This document shows, piece by piece, positions 9,974 through 21,900 of a stretch of 64,000 nt of DNA. The notes under the pieces are model-generated. The model made no database searches and was not told the DNA's origin. It saw only the letters and a program-made list of their open reading frames with translations. Both the position numbers and the translations under genes were made by a program. The stretch spans positions 74,741,001 to 74,805,000 of the forward strand of contig NC_132993.1 in NCBI RefSeq assembly GCF_048564905.1, read 5' to 3'. The stretch comes from Vicugna pacos. Lineage: Eukaryota; Chordata; Mammalia; Artiodactyla; Camelidae. The stretch's first letter is position 1. Every line of letters starts with the position of its first letter.

Positions 9974-12900
9974 GTATAAACTTGTTGTTTATCTAGTTTA
10001 TATATATATGTCAGTTAGTATCTGCAAATCTGGAACTCCTAATTTAACCCTTCTGAGCCCCTTCCCCACCTTGGTAACCATAAGTCTGTTTTCAATGTCT
10101 GTTGAGTCTGTTTCTGTTTTGTAAGTAAGTTCATTTGTCTTTTTTTTTTTTTTTTTTTGGATTCCACATGAAAGTGGTATCATACAGTATTTTTCTTTCT
10201 CTTTTTGGCTTACTTCACTTGGAATGACAGTCTCCACGTCCATCCATAGTGTTGCAAATGGCATTGTTTTATTCTTTTTTATGGCTGAGTAGCATTCCAT
10301 TGAATAAATATACCACAGCTTCTTTATCCAGTCATCTGTCAGTGGACATTTAGGTTGTTTTCATGTTTTGCCTATTATGTACAGTGCTGCTGTGAACATT
10401 GGGGTGCATGCATCTTTTTGAATTAGAATTCCCTCTGGATATATACCCAGAAGTGGTATTGCTGGATCATATGGTAAGTCAATTTTTAGTCTTTTGAGGA
10501 ATCTCCCTAGTGTTTTCTGTAACAGCTGCACCAAACTACATTCCCACCAGCAGTGTAGAAGGAGTCCCTTTTCTCCACATGCTCTCCAGCATTTACTGTT
10601 TGTGGACTTTCAAATGCTGGCCATTCTGACTGGTGTGAGGTGATACCTCATTATAGTTTTGATTTGCATTTCTCTGATAATGAGTGATACTGAGCTTTTT
10701 TGCATGTGCTTATTGGCCATTTGTATGTCTTCACTGGAAAATTACTTGTTTAGGTCTTCTGCCCATTTTTGAATTGGGTTGTTTTTTTCACTATGAGTTG
10801 TATGAGCTGATTATATATTCTGGAAATTAAGCCCTTGTCAGTCTCATCTTTTGCAAATATTTTCTCCCATTCCGTGAGTTGTCATTTTGTTTTGCTTATG
10901 GTTTCTTTTGCTATGCAAAAGCTTGTAAGTTTAATTAGGTCCTATTTGTTTATTTTTGCTCTTGTTTCTATTGCCTCGGTAGACTGCACTATGAGAACAT
11001 TACTAAGATTTCTGTCAGAATGTTTTGCCTATGTTTTCTTCTAAAAGATTTAGAGTGTCTTCTCTTATTTTTAAGTCTTCAAGCCATGAGTTTATTTTTG
11101 TGTGTGGAGTGAGGGACTGTTCTAACTTCATTGAATTACATGCTGCTGTCCAGTTATCCCAGTACTGTTTGCTGAAGAGACTGTCTTTACTCCACTGTAT
11201 GTTCTTGCCTCCTTTGTCAAAGATTAATTGACCAAAAGTCTGTGGGTTTATTTCTGGGCTCTCTGTTCTGTTCCATTAATCTGTATGTGTGTTTTTGTAC
11301 CAGTACTGTGCTGTTTTGATTAATACAGCTCTGTAGTATTGCCTGAAGTCTGGGAGGGTTATTCCTCCAGCTTCATTCTTTTTCTTCAGTATTGCTTTGA
11401 CAATTCTGGGTCTTTTGTGATTCCACATAAATTTTAAGATTATTTGTTCGAGTTATGTGAAAAATACCCTGAGTAACTTGATAGGGATCACATTAAATGT
11501 GTAGATTGCTTTGGGTAGTATGGCTATTTTAACAGCATTAAGTCTTCCAATCCAAGACATGGGATACCTTTCCGTTGCTTTAAGTCATCTTTAATTTCCT
11601 TAGTCAGTGTTTTGTAGTTCTCCATGTGTAAGTCTTTGACTTCCTTGGTCAGATTTATTCCTAAGTATTTTATTGTTTTGGATACAATTTTAAAAGGGAT
11701 TGTTTCTTTACTTTCCTTTTCTGATATTTCATTGTTAGTGTAGAGAAATGCCATTGGTTTCTGTATGTTAATCTTGTATCCTGCTACCTTGCCGAATTCT
11801 TTTATCAACTCTAGCAGTTTTTTTGTGGAGCCTTTAGGGTTTTCTATATATAGTATCATGTCACTGGCATATAGTGACAATTTTACCTCTTCTCTTCCAA
11901 TTTGGACCCCTTTTATTTCTTGTTCTTGCCTGATTGCTGTGCTTAGGACTTCCAAGACTATGTTTAATAGAAGTGGTAAGGGTGAACATCCTTGTCTTGT
12001 TCCAGATTTTAGTGGGAAGGCTGTCAGCTTTTTCACCCTTGAGTACTATGCTGGCTGTGGGTTTGTCATAAATAGCTTTTATTATGTTGAGATATGTTCC
12101 TCTATACCCACTTTGGTTAAAGTTTTTATCATAAATGGATACTGAATTTTATCAAATGCTTTTTCTGCATCTATTGAGATGATCAGGTGGTTTTTGTCCT
12201 TTCTCTTGTTGATGTGGTGTGTCGCATTGATTGATTTAGATATGTTGAACCATCTTTGTGTCCCCAGGATGAACCCAACTTGATCATGGTATATAATCTT
12301 TTTTACGTGTTGTTGGATTCTATTTGCTAATATTTTGTTGAGGATTTTTGCATCTGTGTTCCTCAACAATATTGGCCTGTAGTTTTCTTTTTTGGTATTG
12401 TCTTTGGCTGGCTTTGGTATCAGGGTGATGATGGCTATATAGAATGAGTTTGGGAATATTCTCTCGTCTTCAACCTTTGGAAGAGTTTGAGAAGGATCAG
12501 TATGACCTCTTCTTGGTATGTTTCATAGAATTCCCCAGTGAAGCCATCTGGTCCTGGACTTTTGTTTTCAAGGAGGTTTTTTATTGCTGATTTTATTTCA
12601 CTTTTGGTGATTGGTCTGTTCAGATGATCTATTTCTTCTTTTTCTTTTTCTTCTAAGGTACGGGAGTTTTTTTGGGGCGGTGAGGGAGGGAGGTAATTAA
12701 GCTAATTTTTTATTTACTGGAGGAGGTACTGGGGATTGAACCCAGAACCTCATGCATGCTAAACATTCACTTTACCACTTGAGCTATACCCTCCCCCTGA
12801 TCTGTTTCTTCTTGATTCAGTTTTGGTGGACCATATGTTTCTAGAAACTTGTCCATTTAAGTTGTCCAACTTACTGCCATGTAGTTGTTTTTAGTATTCT

Positions 12901-15900
12901 CTTACGATTTTTTGTATTTCTATGGTGATGGTTGTAGTATCTCCATCTTCATTTCCTATTTTGTTTATTTGTGTCCCCTCTCTTTTCTTCTTGGTGAGCC
13001 TAGCCAGAGGTTTGTCAATTTTGTTTACTCTTTCAGAAAACTAGCTCTCTTGGTTTGATTGATTTTTTTCTGATTGTTTTTAATTTCTATTTTATTTATT
13101 TTCTCCCGATCTTTTGGTTTCTTTCCTTCGGCTAACTTTAGGCTTTTGTTTGTTCTTTTTCTAATTCTTTTAGGTGGAAGTCTAAGTTGTTTATTTGAGA
13201 TTGTTCTTATTTTTTGAGGAAGGCCTGTATCACTGTGAACTTCCCAGAATATATATTTTATTCCATACATTTTGTGTGGTTGTGTTTTTATTGTTGATTG
13301 TGTCAAGGTATTTTTTAATTTCTTTGATTTCGTTGTTGACCCATTGTTTCTTTTAGTGGCTTATTTTTTAGTCTCCATTCTGTAGATCTTTTTCTCATTT
13401 GTTTTTTTGTGGTTGATTTCTAGTTTCATGCCATTGTGATCAGAGAAGATGCTTGAAATAATTTCTTTCGTTGTTTTTTTTTTTTATTTGTTAATTGGTT
13501 ATTTTTTACTTTGTATTTTTCGGTTTACAATGTTGTATTAGTTCCTGGCGTACAGCATAGTGATTCAGTTACATATATGTATTTTTCTTATTCTTTTTCA
13601 TTAATTTCTTTCCTCTAAAATTTGTCAAGGCTTCTTTAGTGTCCGAGTATGTGGTCTGTTTTAGAGAGTATTTCATGAGCGCATATTAATTTTCTGTCTG
13701 GAAGACCTGTCCAGTGATGTTATCGAGTGTTGAACTTTCCTACTATTACTGTGTTTCCATTAAGTTATCCCTTTATGTCTGTTAGCGTTTTTTTTTTTAA
13801 TATATATTTCATTGCTCCTATATTGGGTGCATACATGTTACTGAGTGTAATACCCTCATCTTGTATTGCTCCTTTGATCATTATATAGTGTCCTTTATCT
13901 TTCTTTATGGCCTTTGTTTTAAAGTCTGTTTTGTCTGATATGAGTATTGCTACTCCTGCTTTCTTGTCATTTCCATTTGCATGAAATATCTTTGTCCGTC
14001 TTCTTACTTTCAATCTGTGTGTCCTTCACTCTAGAATGGGTCTCTTATAGGCAACATATTGTAGGCTTTTGTTTTATTATCTAGTCTGCCAGTCTATGTC
14101 TTTTGATTGGAGCTTTTTAGTTTCTTAATGCAGGCATTTATTGCTATGAACCTCCCTCTTCGAACTGATTTTGCTGTTTCCCGTAAGTTTTGATGTTTTG
14201 TATTTTCATTTTTATTTGTGTCAAGATAAATTTGATTTCCATTTTGATTTCTTCTTTGATGCATTTAGTTGTTCCATAGCATGTCACTTAATCTCCATAT
14301 ATATGTGAATTTCCCATTTTCTGTTTGTAGTTTATTTATAGTTTCATACCATTGTGGGCAGAGAAAATGCTTAGTATTGTTTCAGTCTTCTTTATTAAGA
14401 CTTTTTTTTAATGTAATATATGATCTATCTTGGAGAATTTTCCATGTGCATTGGTAAAGAATTCGTATTCTGCTGCTTTAAATTGGATGTTTTGTAAAAG
14501 GTCAAGTTCATCTGGTATAATGTGTCCAATGTTTATTCACTGATGTTCTGTCTGGATGATCTATCCTTTGATGAAAGTGGGGTTTTGAATCCCCTACTAT
14601 TACTGTCTTGCCACCTATTTCTCCCTTTAGCTCTGTTAATGTTTGCTTTGTACATGTATGTGCTCCTGTGTTGGGTGTTTAAATATTTACAAATGTTACA
14701 TGCTTTTGTTGGATTCACTCCTTTATAATTATATAATGACCTTCTTTGTCTCTTATTATAATCTTTGTCTTAAAATCTATTTTGTCTGGTAAGTATAGCT
14801 ACCCAGCATTTTTATGGTTTCCATTTGTATGGAGTATCTTTTCATCCCTTCACTTTTAATCTTTGCTCAGTGTGTGACTCTTTAGAACTGAAGTGAGCCT
14901 CTTATAGGCAGCATATAGTTCATGTAATGTTGTGATTTATGATAAGAAATATGTATTTAGAGAGCCAATCTTCTATAATAATAAATTGAATGTAACCTGT
15001 AAAATTGTGGATCACTATATTGTACACCTGCAGCTCATACTGTACATCAACTATAGCTCAATTTAAAAAGTTTCTGAAGGTGGAAAAAAAAGAAATATAT
15101 ATTTGGTCTTCACCCCCATTTCTGGTAGAGTTCATAAAACCCTTGGAATTCCCTAAGTGATGTCAGAGGTAAAGTGTCTTCATTACATTACTGAGGTAAT
15201 GGAAAGCATCTGAGAATGGGGCTGGTTACTAGTGGAGCCAACCATGTGATTAGAGGGTTGGACCTTTCAGTCCCACCCTCCTGACATCTAGAGAGGTGTT
15301 AGGGGCTGGAGGTTGAGTCAGTCACCATTGTTCTATGATTTGATCAATTGTGCCTATGTAATGAAGCCTCTATAAAAACCGAAAAGGTTGGGGTTTGGAA
15401 AACTTCCAGATTGGTGAACATATGGAAGTTTCCCATACCTTACCCATTGGATCTCTTCCATCTGGCTGTTTCTGAGCTACATCCTTTTATAATAAACTGA
15501 TGACCTAGTAAGTAAACTATTTCTCAGAGTTCTGTGAGCTGCTCTAGAAAATTAATCAAACCCACAGAGGAGGTTGTTGAACCTCCACTCTATACCTGAT
15601 CAGTCAGAAGCATGGGTGACAACCTTGGACTTTCAGCTTGCTTCTAAAGTGGTCATGGACAGGGGGGAACCTTGTACGATACAGGCCTTAACTTTGGGGA
15701 TCTGATATAATCTCCAGGAAGATAGTGTCATAATTTAGTTGAATTATAGGACACGCAGCTGATGTTTGAGAATCACTTGGTGCTGTGGGAAAATATGCCA
15801 GGACTAGAAAATGAGTTGGGTGCTATTTTTTTTTTAACCCATTCAGCCCCTCTGTGCCTTTTGATTAGATAATTTAGTCCATTTACAGTTAAAGTAATTA

Positions 15901-18900
15901 TTGATAGGTATGGAGTTATTGCCATGTTGCTCATTGTTTTTTGGCTGTTTTGTAATTCCTTTGTTCCTTTCTTCTCTTACTCTCCTCCTTTATGACTTGA
16001 TGGTTTTCTGTAATGGTTATAACAGTCTATTTTAAGTTGATAACAACGTAAGGTTGAATACATTCTAAAGCTATACATTTTTACTCACACACAGACATTT
16101 TATGTTTTTGATGCCAAAATTTACAACTTTTTATCTTGTGTATCCCTTAACAAATTATTATACTTATAGTTATTTTTACTACTTTAGACTTTTAACCTTT
16201 ATAAGTGATTTACCCACCACCATTACAACATCAGATTATTTTGAGTTTATATATTTATCTTTAACAGTGGTATTTATGCTTTCATTTGTTTTCCTGTTAC
16301 TAATTAGCACCTTTTTGTTCAGCTTAAAGAAGTCCCTTTAACTTTTCTTGTGAGGCCAGTGTAGTGGTGCTGAACTTCACCTTTTGCTTGCCTGGAAAAC
16401 TCTTCATCTCTCTCTCATTTATGAGGGACAGTTTTGCTGGGTAGAGTATTCTTGGTTGACAGTTTTCTTTCAGTGCTTTAAATATGTGACACTACTCCCT
16501 TCTGGCCTGCAGAGTGTCTGCTGAAAAATCTGTTGATACTCTCACGGTGGGGATCCCCTTGTATGTAACAATTTGTTTTTCTCTTGCTGCCGTTAAGATT
16601 TTCCCCTTGTCTCTTAACTCTGGACATTTTCATTATAATGTGTGTTGGTGTGGGTCTCTTGGATTCCTCCTGTTTGTAACTCTCTGTGCTTCCTGGGTCT
16701 GGTTGTCTGTTTCCTCCCCCATGTTAGGAAAGTTTTCAGCCATTATTTCTTCAAATAAGTTTTCTGCCCCTTTCTTGCTTCCTCTGAGACCCCTATAATA
16801 CAAATGTCGATCTGTTTCATGTTGCCCCATAAGTCATTTCAGCTATCTTCACTTTGTTTTTGTTTTTGTTTTTTTTTTTCATTTTGTCACTCTGATTCGG
16901 AGAGTTCCACTGCCCTGCCTTAGAGTTCAGTGATCCTTTCTTTGCTTCGTCTAGTTGTTGAACCTAGTCTGTTTTTCAGTTCAGTTATTGTATTCTTCGG
17001 CTCCATGACTTCTGTTTGGTACTTTCTTATATTTCCTCTCTCTCTGTTGAAATTCTCACTGCATCTGTCCATTCTTCTCCCGAGTTTGGTGAGCATCTTT
17101 ATGAATGTTATTTTGAACTCTTATCAGGTAAATTACTTACCTGCATTATATTAAAGTTTTTTTCCTGAGGTTTTAATCTTGCTTTCCTTTGGAACATATT
17201 CCTCTATTTCTTCATTTTGCTTGACCCTCTGTGTCAACTACTATGTGTTAGATGATGTTAGGGATGTGGGGTCCTAAACCTCTTGCTCCTCAAGGAGAAC
17301 CTAGGAATTGTGAGTTCCCTGCCAGCCGTGTGTCACTGCTCTGAGGGTGGGGTTGATGGCAGGATTGTGTCTCAGCCTTTCCTACCCCTTTCAGAGTGGG
17401 TTGTTTTCTCATTTGCCCAACATGTAGGAGTGACTTGGTTTCTAGATTTTACTCACAGGGAACTGTTCCATATGTAGCTATAGATTTGGTGTGTCTGTGT
17501 AAGGAGGTGAGTTCAGGATCTTGCTATGTCACCATCTTGAACATGAATCAAGTAATTGTTTCTTTGTCTTAAAATTTAAGGAATTTGTAATTCCTGTACT
17601 GTTAAGATTGAGAGCTTGAAAGGGATGGAAATATTCCCAATTCATTCAACAACCTGACAACAAAACCTGACAGGGAGAGCATGAAAAGACTATAAATCTG
17701 TCTCAATTATGAATAAAGGTATAAAGTACTAAATAAAATATTAATAAATCAAATCAGTCAGGCAATTAAAGTAATAATATACCAAGACCAAATGGACACA
17801 CAGGGATGATTCATATTGGAAATATATTGATGTAATTTTTTGCATTAATAGATTAAAAGCCAAAACACATGATGACTCTATAATTAAAAAGAAAGTTAAC
17901 TTAGGGTTCCCAAATGGGAAAGCTGGGGGTGGGGGATAAATTGAGGGTTAGGGATTAACATGTACACACACACACTATATATAAAATAGATAAACAGGAC
18001 CTACTTATAGCACAGGGAACTATATTCAGTATCTTGTAATAATCTATAATGGAAAAGAATATATATATATAAGACGGAATCACTTTGCTGTACACCTGAA
18101 ACTAACACTTTGCAAATCAACTAGACCAGTTAAAAAAAGGCATTTGAATATTATCACTTATGATAAAAACTTGCAGCAAGTTAGAAATAATAGAAAGAAA
18201 TGTTCTTTAACTGATGGAAAGTATCCATCAAAAACCAAAAGCACATACTACATTTAATGGTAAAACACTAGTAGCATCCTTACTAAATTCAAGAACAGGA
18301 AAAGGACAGCTGATATCGCAGTTGTTATTCATCATTGTCCTGGAGTCTTTGCTAGCTTGATAAGAAAAATGCATATAATCCAGCAGTTCCACTCCTGGGG
18401 ACATATCCCGAAACGCGGAAATGCTTTAAGGTGGGCACTATTAACTCCCATTTAATAGATGGAGAAACTGAGGCTTGGAGAGGTTAAGTCTCTCAGCTGG
18501 TAGCTTACGTGGAATTTGAACTAGATTTATTTAGCCTTGGCTTACTTTTTTTTTTAACATTTTTTATTGATTTATAATCATTTTACAGTGTTGTGTCAAA
18601 TTCCAGTGTTCAGCACAATTTTTCAGTCATTCATGGACATATACATACTCATTGTCACATTTTTTTCTCTGTGATTTATCATAACATTTTGTGTATATTT
18701 CCCTGTGCTATACAGTGTAATCTTGTTTATCTATTCTACAATTTTGAAATCCCAGTCTATCCCTTCCCACCCTCTACCCCCCTGGTAACCACAAGTCTGT
18801 ATTCTCTGTCCATGAGTCTATTTCTGTCCTGTATTTATGCTTTTGTTTGTTTGTTTGTTTTTGTTTTTTAGATTCCACATATGAGCGATCTCATATGGTA

Positions 18901-21900
18901 TTTTTCTTTCTCTTTCTGGCTTACTTCACTTAGAATGACATTCTCTAGGAGCATCCATGTTGCTACAAATGGCATTATGTTGTCGGTTTTTATGGCTGAG
19001 TAGTAGCCTTGGCTTACTTTTAACTACCACGTTGCCCCTCCTTCTACAGGTGAAAATTCTATGATGTTACACTTTTTTCTGTAAAATTTTGTTTAGCTGT
19101 TTATAAATAATTTACATATCTATACAACCTTTTTAATGGCTTTGTGGGAAAATATATAAGGCAGTTGCAGGATTTTGAAATACCTTAGAAGTGTGGATGA
19201 GTTAAGTTTATATTTCTGCCATGTGAATGTGTATAAAGTTACACAGCATCAGAGCAGTTAGGAGCTTTGGGAACCAGTTATAGTCTTCAGCCACGCCTTG
19301 TAGTATACAGATGAGAAAACTGAGACCCGAGAAGAGTTTAAGTGATTGTCTGCAGCTTTATATTTTCATTTTTCTGGTCTCTGCTAACTCCTGGCCTCAG
19401 TTTCCTTTGTAAAATGAGAGATTTTTATGAACCCCCCCCAAAAGTCTTTCCATTCTGAAAATCTGCTGTTTTGTCATTCTTTCACTTTCCTTTTCGCGTA
19501 TTCTTTGGGTGAGGTGCTTTCATAAAATGTAAATGAGGCAGGTAGTGGATTCAGGCATAGCATTGGGGTCCAGGGGCTCTGATTATAAGACGTGGGAGTG
19601 GGAATGTGCTGGCCTTTTGGCTTCTAGATTTCCCTAAAGTTGCTTTCTTATTTGGCTTCCTCAGGACATCATATCATTTATTGGTTCCCATAATCTAAAC
19701 TTGTCCGTTTTGTTCATATTTGTCTGTGATTGCTCTTTAAGCAATATACTCAATTTTTTAAATTACAAGAGTAATAATACATGTTACTAAAAAGTACATA
19801 TTATTGTGGAGAAAAAAATAAGTACTCATGAACACAGGGTAGAAAATAAGTCATAATCCCAGCATCAAAAGATAACAACTTTTAATAATTTGAGAGACAC
19901 TTTTTTAAAAGGCGCAGATGTGACATACAGCACCTGTTGTTGTAATCTCCCCCCACCCCTCCACCTACCTCCCACCTACCCCTCCCGCCTCCCCACCCTC
20001 CCACCCCGTCTTGTGGACACTTGCACTGTCTGACCTGTGATCATAGTTTCATTTTTTGTTTGTGTAGTTTTTTTGGAGGGGGTAATTTATTTTTTATTTT
20101 TTGAAGAGTGAGTTATTTATTTAGGTTTTTTTGAGGGTGGAGGTAATTAGGTTTATTTATTCTGTTATTTTTAGGGGAGGTACTGGGCTTTGAACCCAGG
20201 ATCTCGTGCATGCTAAGCGTGCACTCTGCCACTTGAACTGTACCCTCCCTGCCGTAGTTTCATTTTGAAGGAATCGTTCTATGTCTATAACACAATGATA
20301 GTGTTATAAAAATGGCTTGTTTTTCCTGTGGTGATTTCTGTAAAGAGTATTTTTTTTTTAAAGATTAAAGCTATAAATTCTAAAAGTACCTGAGCATATC
20401 CAGCATTTGGCCATGCTAGCTTTTACTCAGGATGACAGCTTTTGTCCTCACCCCCAGCAGGACTGTTACTCCAGCATCCCAGTCATTCTGCCTCCTCGTT
20501 CATATAAGCCAAGCAAAATGGCCTCACGGGCAGCATGACTGGGTTACTCTCGTAGCCTTTCCTCTGGCCTGAGGCACTCTTAAAACTGTGTTCAGTGATA
20601 AAGAATATGAAAATGAATATATATATATGTAAAAGTGGACTATTATGCTGTACACCAGAAATTGACACAGCATTTAAACTTTCTGTACTTCAATTTAAAA
20701 AAAAAAACTGATCAAAATAGTTATGCTTCATGCAAATCCTGGTTCTTAATGAATCTGTGCCTGTGGGGAAGTGTTCCCCTGGATGAGTGTACTTGATTTT
20801 TAAAAAGAAGACACAGAAAGTGCTGTTAGCATGCAGCGCCTTACTAAAAGGGAAATGCCAGGTGACAGTTGGCTAATTTCTTAATGTCTATAAGCCTCAG
20901 TATTCCACCTGTAAACTGAGAATTATAAGAGTATCTTCTTCCAAGGGTCACTTGAAGATGAAATGGGATAAGGCATATAAAGTGCTTGAAAGTGTACTTA
21001 GCATCAGAATATGCATTCAGTATTGCTTGTAAAAGAAAATTTAAGTCTCATATTGATTTTAAATGAGTTTTAAATAACTTTATTCTTATGCAGAAGACTT
21101 AACCAATGGCTCATATGATGACGTCCTAAATGCTGAACAGCTTCAGAAACTCCTTTACCTGCTTGAGTCAACTGAGGATCCAGCCATTATCGAAAGAGCT
21201 TTGGTCACCGTGGGGAACAGTGCAGCCTTTTCCGCCAACCAGGTGAGTGCCCTGCCTCCGCTCTCCCTTCTCACACGCCAGCCACAGCTGTGATCCCGGT
21301 ATGTTACTGAAGCTCCCAGAGCCGCAGATTTTTCATTGTTAGTGTGGCTGTGTGTCCTTACAGCGTAACATTAGTTTACTTCTGAAAAGCACAGCTGATA
21401 GTAACACAGTTAGTGATAGTCTTCTAGATCCCTGTGAAATTGGTCACTGGCATCACATTCCTAGTAGCGAATCAACACTCCGTATTGCATGGCCTTTTTA
21501 ATTATTTAAAATTCAGCAGTGCTATAATAGAGCGATGAAAGCATCCAACATCTGCATGCTGTACGTCGTATACGGAGCTGAGGAGGTTGGGTCTGATGCA
21601 GGTGGTCCCTGGTCCACGCTCTGACAACCACGGGCCAGTGTAAACGGCCTCTGCTTCCTTCTCCCCTCTCCATGTGTAGAGAAAAAGTAAAACGTGTCGT
21701 AGTTACTTAAGAATTCATCAACATTGTCATGAATGCAAAATTATTTTGAATCTATACTTTATTTCAGGCTCTTTTTCTCCAGCGTGTCAAAGTTTACTTA
21801 CTGTATAGCTCTAGAGAGTTACAGGGAGATATAAGGAATATTTGTGTACTGCAAGTGACAGAACCCAACTTAAGTTATTTTAAACCTAAAAGGGAAAATA

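Larger units (their letters stand above)
9755..14108 (-). mobile_element. Younger artiodactyl-type L1 inserted in the old L1, antisense
   Basis: Starts with a T-rich tail and the 3'-end signature also seen at 45-47 kb ('gtcatacatgaacatac', 'agttactacaagata'), then runs through ORF2. RT-region frames survive in pieces on the minus strand: 11524-12036 (170 codons) reads [17 protein letters not shown], where the RT box FADD/YADD is YASD, so Asp is replaced; 12082-12369 reads [16 protein letters not shown]. The endonuclease region at 13765-14013 reads [21 protein letters not shown]. It is 5'-truncated in ORF2 and not functional. It contains a SINE (12640-12798) and a short L1 tail (13470-13601). 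Confidence 0.85.
5007..21093 (+). other. ARMC10: ARMC10 intron 1, dominated by LINE-1 sequence
   Basis: Starts and ends at consensus splice sites. 5520-6655 is largely unclassified; 5770-6230 could be an old retroelement or retrotransposed transcript, but I cannot name it. 6661-17545 is an old antisense L1 split by later insertions. 17550-18375 holds sense-strand old L1 ORF2 split by a 3'-tail copy. 18420-19004 is a MIR split by a young L1. 19022-20043 is mostly unique, with faint MIR scraps, an L1M-like piece at 19745-19900 and a C-rich low-complexity run at 19940-20020. 20056-21035 holds a SINE, a short L1 tail and a MIR. Confidence 0.85.
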
